DNA from: Ectobius pallidus
Lineage: Eukaryota; Arthropoda; Insecta; Blattodea; Ectobiidae
Reading direction: 5' to 3'
Assembly: GCA_964059195.1 (NCBI GenBank)
Contig: CAXKWD010000006.1
Span: 16,454,129-16,518,128, forward strand
Length of the DNA stretch: 64,000 nucleotides
Below are positions 49,567 to 62,317 of this stretch, one piece after another. Below the pieces are notes generated by a model. The model did not search any database. It was not told the DNA's origin and saw nothing but the letters and a program-made list of their open reading frames with translations. Position 1 is the first letter of the stretch. Each line of letters starts with the position of its first letter. Position numbers and translations under genes: made by a program.

Positions 49567-50896
49567 ATGTAAAAAAGTGCCAGTATGTTTTTGTTTAATC
49601 AGTTATCTCTGCAATTATGATATGCAGAATATTTTTTTTTATTGATTTTCAAGTTAAGCTCCAAATTTATTCATTAAGCAGGGCTTACGGAAGAACAAAG
49701 GTCTAGTACTTATTTTTAATCAGATTAAAATCTTCCAGCATAAGCTGAACTGTACAGATTTGTGATATCGTGACAATCGCACACTCACATAAAAATACAA
49801 AAAAAAGTCAAATTGGCCGGTTTCGGGATTTGAACCATGGAACTCCAGAATGTGAGGCCAAGACGTTACCATCGCGGCCACCTGGGTGAGTTTAACGGTC
49901 TAGTTGGATAAGCGCATGTAAAACAATGGTGTTTTTATCCATAGCTAACTGTATTTTAATTTCCAAAGCCTTATAAAATCACAGTAAAACAATAGGCTAT
50001 TTTGTAAAGATAACTGATTTGCTTTTTTTTTATAAATCCCTTCGAATACGTATATTACCATAAAATAGGCGGTAAATTGAGCATTACTCCGAAACAGGTC
50101 AACCAATTTTATTCAATATCAATAGACGTCTTCCCATGAACATTATAAATGTGTATACCAAGTTTCATAAAAAATCCGGTAAAGCGTATTCGAGTTACCA
50201 TGTTTTTAAAACAGACACTAAATTGGGTTTTACTCCGGTACCGGTATACTGATTTGGTCCAATATCAGTTGACGTCTACCCATGTATATTATAAATGGGT
50301 ATGCAAAGTTTCAGGAAAATCCAATGAAGCATATTTGAGTAATTGCGTCTTCTCATATATTAACATAAAACTCACCAAATTGGGCATTATTCCGGTACTT
50401 GTTAACCGATTTGGTTGAATATCAACAGACGTCATTCCATGAACATTATAAATGCGGATGTTAAGTTTCATAAATATCCAATAAAGCGTGTTTGAGTTAT
50501 TGCACTTAATTGGCACTTAATTGTGTTTTACTCCTGTACCTGTCTTACAGATTAGGTTCAAATTCAATAGAGCACGTTTCATGGTCGTCATAAATGCGTA
50601 TACCAAGTTTCATGGACATCCGATACAGCGTATTTGATTTATGGAGCCTTTCTATTAGAATCTATTAAAATATGCACTAAATTGAGCATTACTCCGGTAC
50701 CGGTGAACCGATTTGGTTCAATATCAATAGGGTTCTTCCCATAGACATTATAAATATGTTTTCCAAGTTTCATGGAAATCCGAAAAAGCGTATTTGACTT
50801 ATGGCGAGTACAGGCACACGGACGGACGGCCGGACGGACGGACAGACATTTTTCGTCCCCACACACAATCTCATAAAGTACCATACTGGCACTTAA
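49567..50896 (-). mobile_element. Dispersed repeat with five ~150-bp units and tRNA-like segment, copy 1
   Basis: Shares ~1.35 kb with copy 2 at 54155-57165. Ends carry aagtgccagtatg / catactggcactt in inverted orientation. From left: unique part, a minus-strand tRNA-like stretch at ~49815-49885 (box B ggttcaaatcccg, box A ggccgcgatggtaacg), then five units each holding a (c/t)actaaattg(a/g)g ... actccggtacc ... cgtatttgagtta core. Then a (GGAC)n tract near 50822. No ORF of note. Shared sequence begins ~20 bp before the inverted motif, so the true left boundary is unsure. Confidence 0.7.
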
Positions 50897-52183
50897 TAAT
50901 TAGAAGGAACACTTCAATGATTCAAACAAATACAAAATATATCTTGCTTATCAAAACTATTATAAACTAGATTAAAAGGCCCGGCGTCTACCGGGTTTTT
51001 ATTTGTAATTCCAAATTAACTTATGAAGGACTTTCAACTTTCAAACTCTAGGGCCTTGTATGTTATGTAGGTCTACATAGAACTTCAAATGAGGAAGAAT
51101 AACTTATCACACTCAAACTATTCGCTCAGAAAACGCTAGATATAGCTTTTCATGGCTCACAGAGGATGTCGAATGTTGCATTCCGTTGCTTCTACACACC
51201 ATGACTGGGAGGCGTTGATATAAGAAGAAACACAAATTCCGATTACATAAGACTGTATTGTCTTTATGGAAATTTTTATTTCTCACTCTCATGTTACCAT
51301 ACAACCGTTTAGGAGCTGAAATAAAAAAAGACCAACTAATTTTAATGACGAGAGTTGACAATTCTGAAACTCGCCCGAATTTAAAACAGTCCGACTAAAG
51401 ATGTGAATGAAACATATAATTTTTTTTTTCCTTTTGTAAGCTTAAGTAAGCTCATTGTGAGAGATAATGCATCTGTGTATGATTCATTGCGAACTAATCT
51501 TGTTTCCAGTTGAGATCATCGACTGGAAATTTCAAGGTATGGCGATACTTGGTTCATTCTTTCAAATTAGACATAATTCATTTTTCATATTTCGGCCTCA
51601 AATAGAACATAAGTATCATTGTAGTGGTATTTCCACTTGTTTCATATTACCGATGATAGAAAGAAGAAGAAGATTTGGGCCTGTTATTCTGTTTACAATT
51701 TCCCCGACCAGAGGCCATACTTATGGAAGTTCTCAATATTTCACTTGATCTGATTTTTCCTTTACTTTCTGAACATGGTAGCTTTTTAGGCAAATGATTA
51801 TTCAACTGAATTGGTTCATAAACACATGAGGTGCTTGTTCACCTTACTTCTGGATGGTTTGAACTCTCTCGTTTATCTTTCTGTATTTGATTGTTTCTTT
51901 AAGCTTTCTGATCTTAGAAGCTTTCTATGTTAGTCCTGCATGACATACGTTCATCTTTCAACTTTCCTTCTGAATTGGATTTTCGCTTTTTAGCGTTTTG
52001 CCATCTGTTCTTTCTGGCTTTACTTGTGTTCTGAGTAGACTTTAGATTTGTGTGTTCGTCTCCCTCAGTGTATCTAACTGTAAGGTTCTCAGTTTTCCCA
52101 GCTTTACGTTTTTATTTGCTCTCGATGAATTAAAACAGAACTACGACTCTCGATAATTGAAGCGTTTACTTTTATAAGGGTCT
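50897..52183. other. No gene recognised
   Basis: About 1.3 kb with only short, unconvincing ORFs (e.g. 51467-51748). Nothing supported. Confidence 0.45.
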
Positions 52184-52195
52184 AAGTGAAAAAGT

Positions 52196-52593
52196 GTCGG
52201 CCGCGATGGTCTGGAGGTAGCGTGCCAGCCTCTAGATCCGCAGGGCGCGGGATCAATCCTGGCCGCGGTCGATGGATTTTTCAGGACGTAAAAATCCTGG
52301 GCACGGAGTCCTCCGGGAGGGACTTTAAGCTGGGGGTCCCGTGTCGTAGATTTACGGCACGAAAAAGAACTCCATGCCTAAATTAGAGCCTCTGGACAAA
52401 ATTTCTCGGCCCTTTCACGTCCAAGAAATACTTAGTTTCCAGAAGGGGGGGTTGCGAGGCGATGGGCTTACCACCTGTCCCTCTACCCTCTCTCGGAAAA
52501 TAAGCATATCAAAATTAGTATAGGTAATGAAACCTCCATTGGAGGCCCCTTCGCCCCCACCTGGGGATCATAGGGTACCAGATACAGATACAG
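52196..52593 (+). mobile_element. tRNA-derived SINE with 12-bp target duplication
   Basis: Begins gtcggccgcgatggtctgg (box A region), box B-like cgggatcaatcctgg ~50 bp later, and a body ending in a gatacc/gataca repeat tail. The 12-bp aagtgaaaaagt is repeated directly on both sides (52184-52195, 52594-52605), as expected from LINE-driven insertion. Length is 398 bp. Confidence 0.88.
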
Positions 52594-52605
52594 AAGTGAA
52601 AAAGT

Positions 52606-53277
52606 CATGACTGTGTAGAAAACGAGATATAGACCCAGAAAAATATGTGACGGAGATAGACCCAACGCTATATCTTGGAATTTATTGCTTACGTGGCTTT
52701 CCCTGGATCTTGGATTCTTCTGAAATGCATTGGTCTGGGTACATAGATCCATTTAAAATTATCAGCTGAAAAATCATGGCTTTGGCACTTAGATCCTTTT
52801 AAAACTAAACGCTTCAATTTGTACCAATGTTAACTAATAGAAGTCTAACCGTAAGCTAAATTGATATTTATTACTCTCTGGTAATAAAGTTACTTCTTAA
52901 AACATTGACTTTTGGAGTATCGTCAACTCATTAGAATTTAAAATATGTAAAAAATAATATAATTTATAATTTTTACAAATGAATGTAGATCCCAGTTAAG
53001 CATATGCACACATCATACAAACTAAACATAGCAAGTTTACACCATAGTGTACACGTATGGATTTGAAATTGGAAAGCTGAGTAAGTTTAATTGAAAATGA
53101 CTCGGATAAGAGAAGTGTTAGTTTCCTGCTTTTATTTTCAGTATATAATTATAAAAACAAAATACAAGGTATTTATTTGTGGCTATGGAATTTCGTTTTT
53201 GCTTTTTCATTTAATAATCACTGCATTCAGCAGTTATCTTCCTGCATCTAAAATAGTATATTAGAATGTTTGAGGGG
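52606..53277. other. No recognised feature
   Basis: AT-rich, no gene or repeat recognised. Confidence 0.5.
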
Positions 53278-54003
53278 ATTTTAAACAAATACATTGATTG
53301 ATTTTTTAGTACTTGCAACTATTTTATTTCTCCACATGTAGCATACGCACATGGTTCTAAGATTTATAGACCTCTGATATAATCACCACCATTGCGTGTA
53401 CTACGGTCCCAGCAATATAGAAGTCTTTGAATCCTGATGGCACGACCTAATCTGTTGATGGTGCGAAGAGAGCGGTCGGTTGCCTGTAAAACATTATATG
53501 GATGGTGAGATCCTAAAACATATCGTTCCCCCAAGGCAGAATGTTATTGCGGAGTACTACTGTTCGTTTTTGCAAAACAATCTGCGAGCAGCTCTAAAAA
53601 GAAAACGGCGACACCTCATGGATAATCCACCCATCATTCTGCAGGACGCATACAGCAGGAGCTGTGTCTAAACTGTTCAATCGCTGGGGCGGGGAGGTGC
53701 TTAATCACCCTCTGTACTCTCCAGATTTAAGTCCCTGCTACTTTGATCTAATCCTGAAGATGAAGGAGCCACTTTGCGGGATTCGCTTTCGTACGGTTAA
53801 AGATGTTTTACAGGCAGCCGACGGCTCTATTAGCACCATCAACAGATTGGGCAGTGCCAACGGGATCCAAAGACTTTCGCATCACTGGGAACATGGTGTA
53901 CTAAATGGTGGTGATTACATCAAATGTCCATTAAAAACTTAGAACCCTGTACGTATGCTATGTATGCATAAATAAAATAAAACTCTTGTATTTGTTTAAA
54001 ACA
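53278..54003 (+). mobile_element. Rearranged mariner-like element with inverted 3' end
   Basis: The left ~220 bp (from ttttaaacaaatac) is an inverted, diverged copy of the right ~200 bp (to gtatttgtttaaaa), including the transposase C-terminal coding region. Between them lies a piece of transposase gene. It has the same architecture as 4339-5330. Outer limits are approximate, and no target duplication was fixed. Confidence 0.65.
53480..53942 (+). pseudogene. Mariner/Tc1-like transposase fragment
   Basis: A first frame (to ~53671) gives a ..NVIAEYYCSFLQNNLRAAL.. segment then ILQDAYSR, where the family has the second catalytic Asp. A shifted frame (53664-53942) gives LYSPDLSPCYFDLILKMKEPL with the third acidic residue, then the C-terminal GIQRLSHHWEH..GGDYI. 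There is a -1 frameshift between them and the N-terminus is missing. Not functional. Confidence 0.75.
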
Positions 54004-54497
54004 GAAGATAATTTTGAACTATTCCATATGTACATGAACACTGCAGTGTAGATCTCTTTGTAATTACATTTTCTGCACCAGACTTGAAATTTTATTTAAT
54101 TTATATAACATGGTTACATTTTATAATTTAGAATATAATAAAATCAGGTAAACTGGTGTAAAAAAGTGCCAGTATGTTTTTGTTTAATCAGTTATGACTG
54201 CAATTATGATATACAGAATATTTTTTTAATTGATTTCCAAGTTAAGCTCCAGATTTATTCATTAAGCAGGGCTTATGGAAGAACAAAGGTCTAGTACTTA
54301 TTTTTAACCAGATTAAAATCTTCCATCATCAGCTGAACTGTACAGATTTGTGATATCTTGACAATCGCACACTCGCATAAAAATACAAAAAAAAAAAAAG
54401 TCAAATTGGCCGGTTTCGGGTTTTGAACCATGAACTCCAGAATGTGAGGCCAAGATGTTACCATCACGGCCACCTGGGTCATTTTAACGGTCTAGTA

Positions 54498-56165
54498 CAG
54501 TGACCGGCATGATCCGTGCTCCGTGACGTCATACTACAGAGCAGCAACGCTCTTTGCTCGGCAATATCTCCGTACTGAGGAAAGCGCAGCGTGGAGAAAT
54601 GGTTCTCCTGGCCAGTGGCGGTACGACGTCTATGCACTGACAGAGTGCGCTCCGTTTTCGTTGATAGTATGGTAATAGCACAATTACAATACATTTGTAC
54701 GAAAACAAAAGAGTACAACTGTGATAAATCAATGAAACAGAACAGTTTTGTTTGTAATGAAATTTAATATAGGCCCTACTTACAATAATACATCCAGGTG
54801 CGGAAGCCTCCGCATACTTAAATGAGGCTCCGAAACTGCTATAAACTACAAATACATAAAACATGAGAATACTTTAAGCAGTACTGCAAAACTTTGTCTA
54901 CTCGGAAACTGAAAAATGTTAAAGTATACAAAATATACAGAATACACCAAATATACAAACTACACAAAATATACAAATTAAACTATACACCTTTGTGAGA
55001 AAAGTAGCCTATAGGCCTATTCAGACTTGTGATACACACCCTTACTTTGTGTCACTATCGTGCCCAAGCTGAAGGCATTGTCGAGATTTTTTCCCCTCTT
55101 TTCTCGTCCACTGATTTTGCAATATTTGGCGTCATAGTCTGGCTAACACACAAACGAAGAACATTTTTTAAGTTCTGATCAGATAGGTGATTCCTATGTT
55201 GTGGTTTGTAGACCTTCATACACGAAAAGAACTGTTCACATACATAGGCCTACGTCGATCCAAATATACTCAACATTCTATTATTGATCCCATTCTAGTT
55301 TGATCCTAGTCAAAACAAAGGGGAGGTGAACTCACAGAGAGTTCGCGGAAAATTCGCATCATGTGACAAAACGTGATTGGTTAATGTCATTAGCATGCGC
55401 CATTACCAGAGCGTGGCTAACGAGTGTTCGTAAGTTCATGCAATAATAATATCAATATTTACACGTGAAATAACGAACTCTCACTGGCATCGTCATCATT
55501 ATAGTATATCAATTAGCAAACAAAACATAAAGGATTCATTGTTCACGACGACCCTGCGGATGAGTTGTACTGAGAATAAACAAACTAGCATTAAACATGG
55601 TGAACACGTGCGTTCTCACGTGCGGGCTATGACAGCCACGCCTCTTTGTTTTGAACAGGATCGTTCTTAAATGGAATCTTGCCTGGGGAAATCTTCTATA
55701 AAATATAGATAAATCCTTTTTGTTTTGAAATCGGTCTTGCATTTTAATATCACTTTGCAAATCAATGACTTCTAGTTGCAATGACGTTGAAACACTGTCA
55801 ATATCCACAGAAAATGGTGTCGCAAATATGCAAATATCGGATTGGAGGTTTGCAAAATCTTGAAATCGGCAATCAAATTCCTGATCCAGTTCTTCTAATA
55901 TTTGCACATAATTATTTAGGTCTGTAATTCGATGACATACTGTAGACAACTTTGGAAAATGTGACGTGTCTCCGAGAGTGAGGTGACGTTTTCATAAGTC
56001 TAGTTTTACTTTGAATGCACTAAATTTACCATACAATTCTACTGCTGCAGTGAACGCCACTGCGCTGATGCGTATTGACAGCAATACAACTCAACTGCTC
56101 TCTCTCCGAAGCTCTTGCGAGATGACTGGCTCTTACGTCACAACTGCAGCATCTGCCGGACACTG
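54498..56165 (-). mobile_element. hAT (Buster-type) element, 1.67 kb, defective
   Basis: TIR tips cagtgaccggca and tgccggacactg; 8-bp duplication gtctagta at 54490-54497 and 56166-56173, form nnnTAnnn. The homologous site in copy 1 (~49899-49907) reads gtctagtt without insertion. Only parts of a transposase remain. Confidence 0.88.
55036..55949 (-). pseudogene. hAT transposase fragments (GTF2IRD2-like)
   Basis: 55949-55536 encodes a mid-to-late segment (RFQDFANLQSDICIF, TPFSVDIDS, LQLEVIDLQSD) typical of GTF2IRD2-like hAT transposases. After ~280 bp of unrelated-looking sequence, ~55250-55040 gives YVCEQFFSCMK, HRNHLSDQNLKNVLRL and TPNIAKSV in broken frames, the C-terminal dimerisation region. 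The N-terminus and catalytic core are missing. The element depends on transposase from elsewhere. Confidence 0.75.
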
Positions 56166-57165
56166 GTCTAGTAGGATAAGCTCATGTAAAGCAATAGTGT
56201 TTTTGGTCACAGCTAACTGTATTTTAATTTCCAAAGACTTAAAAATCACAGTAAAACAATAGGTTACGTTGTCAAGATAACTGATTTTAATTTTTTTATA
56301 TAAATTCTTTCGAATACGTATATTACCATCAAATTGGCACTAAATTGAGCATTACTCCGAAACAGGTCAACCGATTTGATCCAATATCAATAGACGTCTT
56401 CCCACGGTTATTATAAATGTGTATACCAAGTTTCATAAAAATCCGGTAAAGCGTATTTGAGTTACCGCGTCTTTAAAATATACACAAAATTGGGTTTTAC
56501 TCCGGTACCGGTCTACCGATTTTGTCCAAACTCAGTAGACGTCTTTCCATGTACATTATAAATGGGTATACAAAGTTTCAGGAAAATCCAATAAAGCATA
56601 TTTGAGTTAGCGCGACTTCTTATATATTAACATAAAAGGCACTAAATTGGGCATTATTCCGGTACTGGCCAACCGATTTAGTCGAATATCAATAGACGTC
56701 TTTCCATGGACATTATAAATACGTATACGAAGTTTCATAAATATCCGATAAAGCGTATTTGAGTTATTGCGCCTTTAAAGTAGACACTAAATTGGGTTTT
56801 ACTCCTGAACCGATTAATTGATTAGGTTCAAATTGAATAGGGCACTTCTCATGGACGTCATAAATTCGTATACAAAGTTTCATGGAAATCCAATACAGCG
56901 TATTTGAGTGATGGCGCCTTTCTATTAGAAAGGCGCCATAATATATTAAAATAGGCACTAAACTGGGCATTACTCCGGTACCGGTGAACCGATTTGGTTC
57001 AATATCAATAGGGTTCTTCCCATTGATATTATAAATGTGTTTTCCAAGTTTCATGAAAATCCGAAAAAGCGTATTTGACTTATGGCGCGTACAGACACAC
57101 GGACGGACGGACGGACAGACATTTTTCGTCCCACACACAATCTCATAAAGTACCATACTGGCACT

Positions 57166-58395
57166 TAATAAGAGTAGATTTGAATGGCAGTGTTGAAACG
57201 CAGGCAGCACTTTGCTCTGAATACACAATAAGGCGACGAGTATTACAATCCTGACATTGAGCATATTACTGGCAATTGCACGAAACAAGTAAATAAACAG
57301 AAACGATGTGATATATTAGCTGTAATACTATATGATGAGATAAGACTTGAATCATGACTTTACAGACTCAAATTGCTACCGCGATTTTTGTCTCGTCTCC
57401 CCGGTTATACCCTGAAACGGAAAATAGAGGTGATAATTTATTGCAAGTTTATTTGTTTGTATATTTGTCATAGGCTACAGTTTGAAGTGTCAACACAGGG
57501 CGTTTATATTTGGCAATGAAATAATTCATGCTTTGGTATGCAATAACTACAGCAGCATTCTCCATGTTGGATTTAAAATGTAATATAGGAAGGATTTATT
57601 TTAGCGTATACATTTCACATTTGTAGCAGAGAACTGTAATCCCGTTATTTAAAACTACAAATCAAATATGGAGATGTTTACTTAGTGATAACATGTATTC
57701 AATGTACATGATGAGAATACACGTCCAATATTAATTCATTGGTTTACCATTCAGGATTGAAAGTAAGAGAAAAAAGTACAGATGGCAGCACAGGTCTGGA
57801 GGGAAGATTGATGTATTTTGATGTGTGATCTGACGTACAACGTGCACCCCGGAGAGTCAACACAGTTTATACGCCTCGCAAATTATTCCACTCACGAAGC
57901 CAGTCAAATCGCAGCCCGATCGTCATTTGTCTCCCCGCCCGGGACGGTACCTGGGTAATATATATACTGCAATTCAGTCAATGTGTGACGTAACAATGAT
58001 TGATGTCTCTATTATGCAAAATAAACGTTGCAAAATATGTTGCACAAATTGTCTTACATATTATATGAGTTAAGATTCGAATCACTGAGATTGTCAGATT
58101 TATGAAAGAAAAGTGGACTACCTCTCAAACATTAAAGTATCACCTCCATCATGTGCTTAGCTTGATCAGTAGTCTCTTGTAACAATTCAATCATGTGCAT
58201 CATTTCTCTTCCTCGGTGATATCTTGTTGACAGCCATTCAGTAGAAATGATTACGATATCGCGTGATGAGTTATGGAAATAATCAAATACTACAATTTCG
58301 GCCTTCGCCATGAAGATCCCAGGTCAATTGGCCGGTCATAAGGTTTGAGATTTAAACCCAGGACATCTTACACCTTGACAACCTCGCTCGGATTG
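57166..58395. other. No gene recognised
   Basis: About 1.2 kb without a credible ORF, repeat or RNA. Confidence 0.45.
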
Positions 58396-58403
58396 GTTTA
58401 GAG

Positions 58404-58674
58404 CAGCGTTTCTCAACCTATGGTCCGCGGACCACTGGTGGTCCGCGAAGATGGTGCAAATGGTCCTCAGACATAATTTAAAAAAATATCATAAAGCAAG
58501 TGGAAAGTAAAGAAGTAAAATTTTTTCACATATTTTATTATAATGACCTATAATTAATACCCCAAATATTAAGAATATAGGCCTTCTTTTAAAAGTGGGT
58601 TTTAAAATTAGGGGTCCGTAAATTTTTTTAGACACTTTAGAGGTCCTCGGGTTCAAAAAGGTTGAGAAACGCTG
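58404..58674. mobile_element. hAT MITE, 271 bp
   Basis: TIRs cagcgtttctcaacct and aggttgagaaacgctg; 8-bp duplication gtttagag at 58396-58403 and 58675-58682, form nnnTAnnn. Subterminal ggtccgcggaccactggtgg is palindromic. No ORF. Confidence 0.9.
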
Positions 58675-58682
58675 GTTTAGAG

Positions 58683-58956
58683 TGTTGTTTGCAAGTCAGG
58701 TATGCTGCATAAGTTAAGTGTAGTTTTGTTAATACTATGGGAAACAAAAATACATCATTATGTTTTAATTAATACATGTCCTGACTTTCTACATTTGAGT
58801 CATATATATTTAGTTTTTATCTTCATATTTATTGATTTAAAAACGGAATGTGTATGACAAAAATGTTCATTGAAACTTCCTCTACAACTTTACTGTGTAA
58901 GCTACCACGCATTGCCCACTACACCAATATACTATCTTACTCAATAACAGTCATTC
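58683..58956. other. No recognised feature
   Basis: AT-rich spacer with nothing recognised. Confidence 0.5.
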
Positions 58957-59340
58957 CTAAGAAAGGTAAAGGAACATTATGTAATTTATGGAACCCGGAG
59001 GTTCATTGCCGCGCCATTCAATCCTATTCTGTCCTAACTCCATTCTCGCAAACCCTACTTCTCTTAAATCAATCCTAATATTGTCCTCGTAGTCACGTCT
59101 AGGTCTTCCTAGCGGTCTTTTTCCTTCGGGTCTCCCAGTCAATATATTAGAGATATGTCTTTCATTCCCATTTCATCCTCCGTGATTTAATTACCCTTAC
59201 TATATCCGGTGAGGAGTTCGGGTTAAGCAGCTCGTCGTTATGTAGTTTTCTCCAGTCCCCATTTTCATCTCTCTTAGGCTCATATATTTTCCTAATTCCC
59301 TCTTTCCGAATATTTTCAGATTATGTTCTCCCCGCAGAAC
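58957..59340 (-). pseudogene. LINE ORF2 C-terminal remnant
   Basis: On the minus strand ~59330-59170 reads RDENGDWRKLHNDEL and SPDIVRVIKSRRMKWE; then, after a short deletion and frame change, 59142-58957 reads GRPEGKRPLGRPRRDYEDNI and DLREVGF. This is the standard C-terminal tail of a family of insect non-LTR retrotransposons, lacking the usual segment between the two halves. A dead fragment. Confidence 0.75.
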
Positions 59341-60723
59341 AACACAGACACTAATATAGCCACATTATTTGACACATGCAGATGTTTCCTAATTAGAATT
59401 TTCAATAAAATCGATAAAGTCATTTTTATATAATCAAAACTTTGGTAAGCATTTTCATCAAAAGTTCCCATAATATTTCAGTTATACCAACAAAATTATT
59501 TCTCGTTCGATGAAAATTTAAAACAAAATCTTCACTAATAAATATGTACCGTTTACCCACTACGCTTGTCCACAGACTGACGTCGTTTCAAAAACACGTT
59601 TTTCGGTTTCTTGGCAACATGAGAAATGGAACCCTTCACAACTATATGCTAAACGCAAGTGTATGTAAATGTGTTTAAGTTTTGCAATCAAAATATTAGT
59701 AAAAATGACTAGGCCTACAAAATGCCATTTGAAGTCTGACGATCGTGTTAAAATTGCTTGTTCCTGTCCTTGCGGTCGTGAAGCATGGGATCTCCGTTGC
59801 CTGTGCACAGTAACTAGTGCTAATCATACTCCTATGTTTTTTTCTTTTCGTAATTATTATTATTACTATATTATATTATGCAAATACTAAAATACAAATA
59901 CAATACAATACAAGTGATAAACACCCGAAAGACCAGAATGCTCGGGCTCGGGTGCAGTTCAGTTTTAAAACATACAGCAATATCATACACTCACACACAC
60001 ATGCAAACATCACAAAACCAAACATAAATCACAAGAGAACATAAAACATAAAAATTTAATACTGTTAACATTTATTTATAAAATACACCAATAAAATAAT
60101 AACTATTTTGGAATAACCATTTTATAATATATCTTATTCTACTCTTAAAACTATTCAACTTCATGTTATTTATATCTAGATGCTTTCTTAATACATTATT
60201 GTATAGTCTTATTCCAAAATTAAACCCATGCTTTAGAGCAGCTGATGTATTACACTTAATGTTAATTTAGTATTTCAGGATTATTCCTGCACTGTACACC
60301 CTGCTCCCAATGCACTCCTCGGTGGTAAATATCGATTTCGGTTAGGTCCCGCCTGCCTGTCCACAAATGTACAGCGTGTGCCATCATAATCTCAACATTA
60401 CGCGGAAGCCTTAAAGCTTGAGAGATGTGCTGTGTTCAGCCATCAAAGTCCAAAGGAAACACAAGGTTTACATCCTTTGCCAGGCAATTACGTTGCTAGG
60501 CAATTTACATTCATTTGCTTCAGTTCATAGAAGGTCGGTCTGTCCTTGTTAGTTATATGGGGGGGGGGCACTAAGAAATATGGGCGATTTGTTACATTTT
60601 ATAGCAAATCCAGAGAAACTTTATCGTTCAGAAAGTAAACATACTAATGTTAGTGACAGGTGTACAGTTGGTGGGGAGATTTACATTGTTACCTTAGTAC
60701 GTCACACAGAGGAGAAATATTAA
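59341..60723. other. No gene recognised
   Basis: About 1.4 kb with no credible coding region. Short ATT and ACA-rich low-complexity tracts only. Confidence 0.45.
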
Positions 60724-60725
60724 TA

Positions 60726-61614
60726 CGAGGGTCATTCAATAATTAAAGAGACAAACTGGTCTGGGGAATAGATGGTTGGTAGGATCTAAGTTGGTATCAC
60801 TGGGATGAGTTCGAATCAGCTGATGGATCAACATTGCTCGGTTTATAACCTCAAAATTAAGTTTAACGTCGTCGGGTCTTCTTGAAAATTCCACATTGGT
60901 TGATCAACGTTCTGTGATTCGTTTTTTGAATGCTGAAGGTGAAAAACCACCTAATATATACTCTAGAATGACTAAAGTGTATGATGAAAGTTGTATGACC
61001 CGTGGAACTTTTTACAAGTGGATAGAAAAGTTCAAAAGTGGTCGAGAATCAATGACTGACGAACACCGTTCTGGCCGGCCTGTTGAAGTTGCAACTTCCT
61101 CACTTGAAACTCGAATTCATGACATTATTAGTGCGGACCACCGTGTCACAGTGGAAATGATTTCAGAAAAAGTTCAAGTTAGTGTTGGTACAGTTCATAA
61201 CATTATCAGTGACAAACTTGAGTACCGCAAAACATGTGCAAGATGGGTCCCAAAGGAGTTTCTCAATTAACCCGTGAAACCATTGATAAAATGGGCTGGG
61301 AGGTACTGCCTCATCCCCCGTATAGCCCCGAATTAGCACCCTCTGATTTCCATTTGTTTGGTCCACTGAAGGAGGCATTGCGTGGGAAGAAGTTCCAGGA
61401 TAACGAGGATGTCAAGAAATTTGTGGGAAATTGGCTCCGACACCAAGACAAAGAGTTCTTTGCAGCCGGTATAAAAAAAAGCTAGTAACCCGTTGGGACA
61501 AGTGCATAAATGTTGATGGGGATTATGTTGAGAAGTAGGAAAAGTCTTGTTTTGTAAAAATAAACTGTTTTTTCTCCAGGTCAGTTTGTCTCTTTAATTA
61601 TGGAATGACCCTCG
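60726..61614 (+). mobile_element. Mariner element, internally deleted, 889 bp
   Basis: TIRs cgagggtcattcaataatta and its inverted counterpart taattatggaatgaccctcg, flanked by TA (60724-60725, 61615-61616). TIRs extend ~35 bp (agagacaaactgg). A full mariner is ~1.3 kb, so about 400 bp are missing from inside the transposase gene. Confidence 0.92.
60896..61485 (+). pseudogene. Mariner transposase, catalytic core deleted
   Basis: 60896-61270 encodes the N-terminal DNA-binding half: two helix-turn-helix segments (RSVIRFLNAEGEKP ... TFYKWIEKFKSG and EMISEKVQVSVGTVHNII), with the GRP(V) linker motif between. The deletion junction falls at ~61250-61270. Then 61270-61485 in another frame gives HPPYSPELAPSDFHLFGPLK with the third catalytic Asp (DD34D type) and the C-terminus. 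The first and second catalytic Asp residues are gone. The residual protein could at most bind its own TIRs. Confidence 0.88.
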
Positions 61615-61753
61615 TAGAAACTATTCAGTGTTAATTAATTATTATATATACACATATCTATAGCAGGCCGGGTTTGCTAGCGAAAATGCACGAGTCACCC
61701 ATTCATTACGTTATGCAGGAAGAAAATAGTATTTTTATACAGAAATAGAAAAA

Positions 61754-61906
61754 ATGCCTAATAAGTGTTACCGGCTATACTATAGCAATAATGCCAACAG
61801 AGAGTCTATGCAAGTGTGTAAATTCCCCAAAAATGAATCCAGACGGCTTAAATGGATATCTGCAATTTACAGAGAAATTGTTATACCTTCAGATAACGCA
61901 TGGTGA
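61754..61906 (+). CDS. THAP-like zinc-finger exon (partial, uncertain)
   Basis: 50 codons from ATG: MPNKCYRLYY, then VCKFPKNESRRLKWISAI and IVIPSDNAW, followed by a GTGAGA donor-like sequence. The FPK..-RR-KWI-AI core is the hallmark of THAP domains (C2CH DNA-binding fingers of host factors and P-element transposases). A possible continuation with VERDFHPCYW at ~62345-62395 resembles the 'VC-x-x-HF-x-P' end of the domain, with the Cys apparently missing. It may be a first exon of a host or P-element-like gene, or a remnant. Confidence 0.45.
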   Translation: MPNKCYRLYYSNNANRESMQVCKFPKNESRRLKWISAIYREIVIPSDNAW

Positions 61907-62267
61907 GAAAACACACGTTAATGATAAATATTTGCCAGTGTTTTGTTAAACCCATACGGTGGCAGTAATTGTGATTTACAGTTTGGGAAGGGTATTTATT
62001 TACATTACTGAAAATGAATTGCTTACTAAACGTATTATTGAATTTAAATAGGGTACACGATTAAAAATATAAATTTATGTTTTAGATAGGCCTATATAAC
62101 AATATTAATATTACAAAGTCCGTATCATTTATAACAGAAACATCATAAATAGGCTATTACTTTATAATTCCATTGGCACTTTGTTATATCAGTTTATCTG
62201 ATTTTATTTTACCTTTATCTCGTTTTTGTGTGATAAATTATTTAGCCTATCTCAGCACATCCCCTTT

Positions 62268-62268
62268 A

Positions 62269-62314
<46 letters not shown>
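62268..62314 (+). repeat. (TTA)n microsatellite
   Basis: About 15 TTA/ATT units. The poly-Ile frame across it is an artefact. Confidence 0.95.

Positions 62315-62317
<3 letters not shown>

Larger units (their letters stand above)
54155..57165 (-). mobile_element. Dispersed repeat, copy 2, split by a hAT element
   Basis: Same order as the copy at 49567-50896: left part to the tRNA-like stretch (~54405-54475), interruption at 54498-56165, then the five ~150-bp units (starting about 56333, 56486, 56643, 56787 and 56955) and a (GGAC)n tract. The other copy gives the empty site. Confidence 0.72.
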
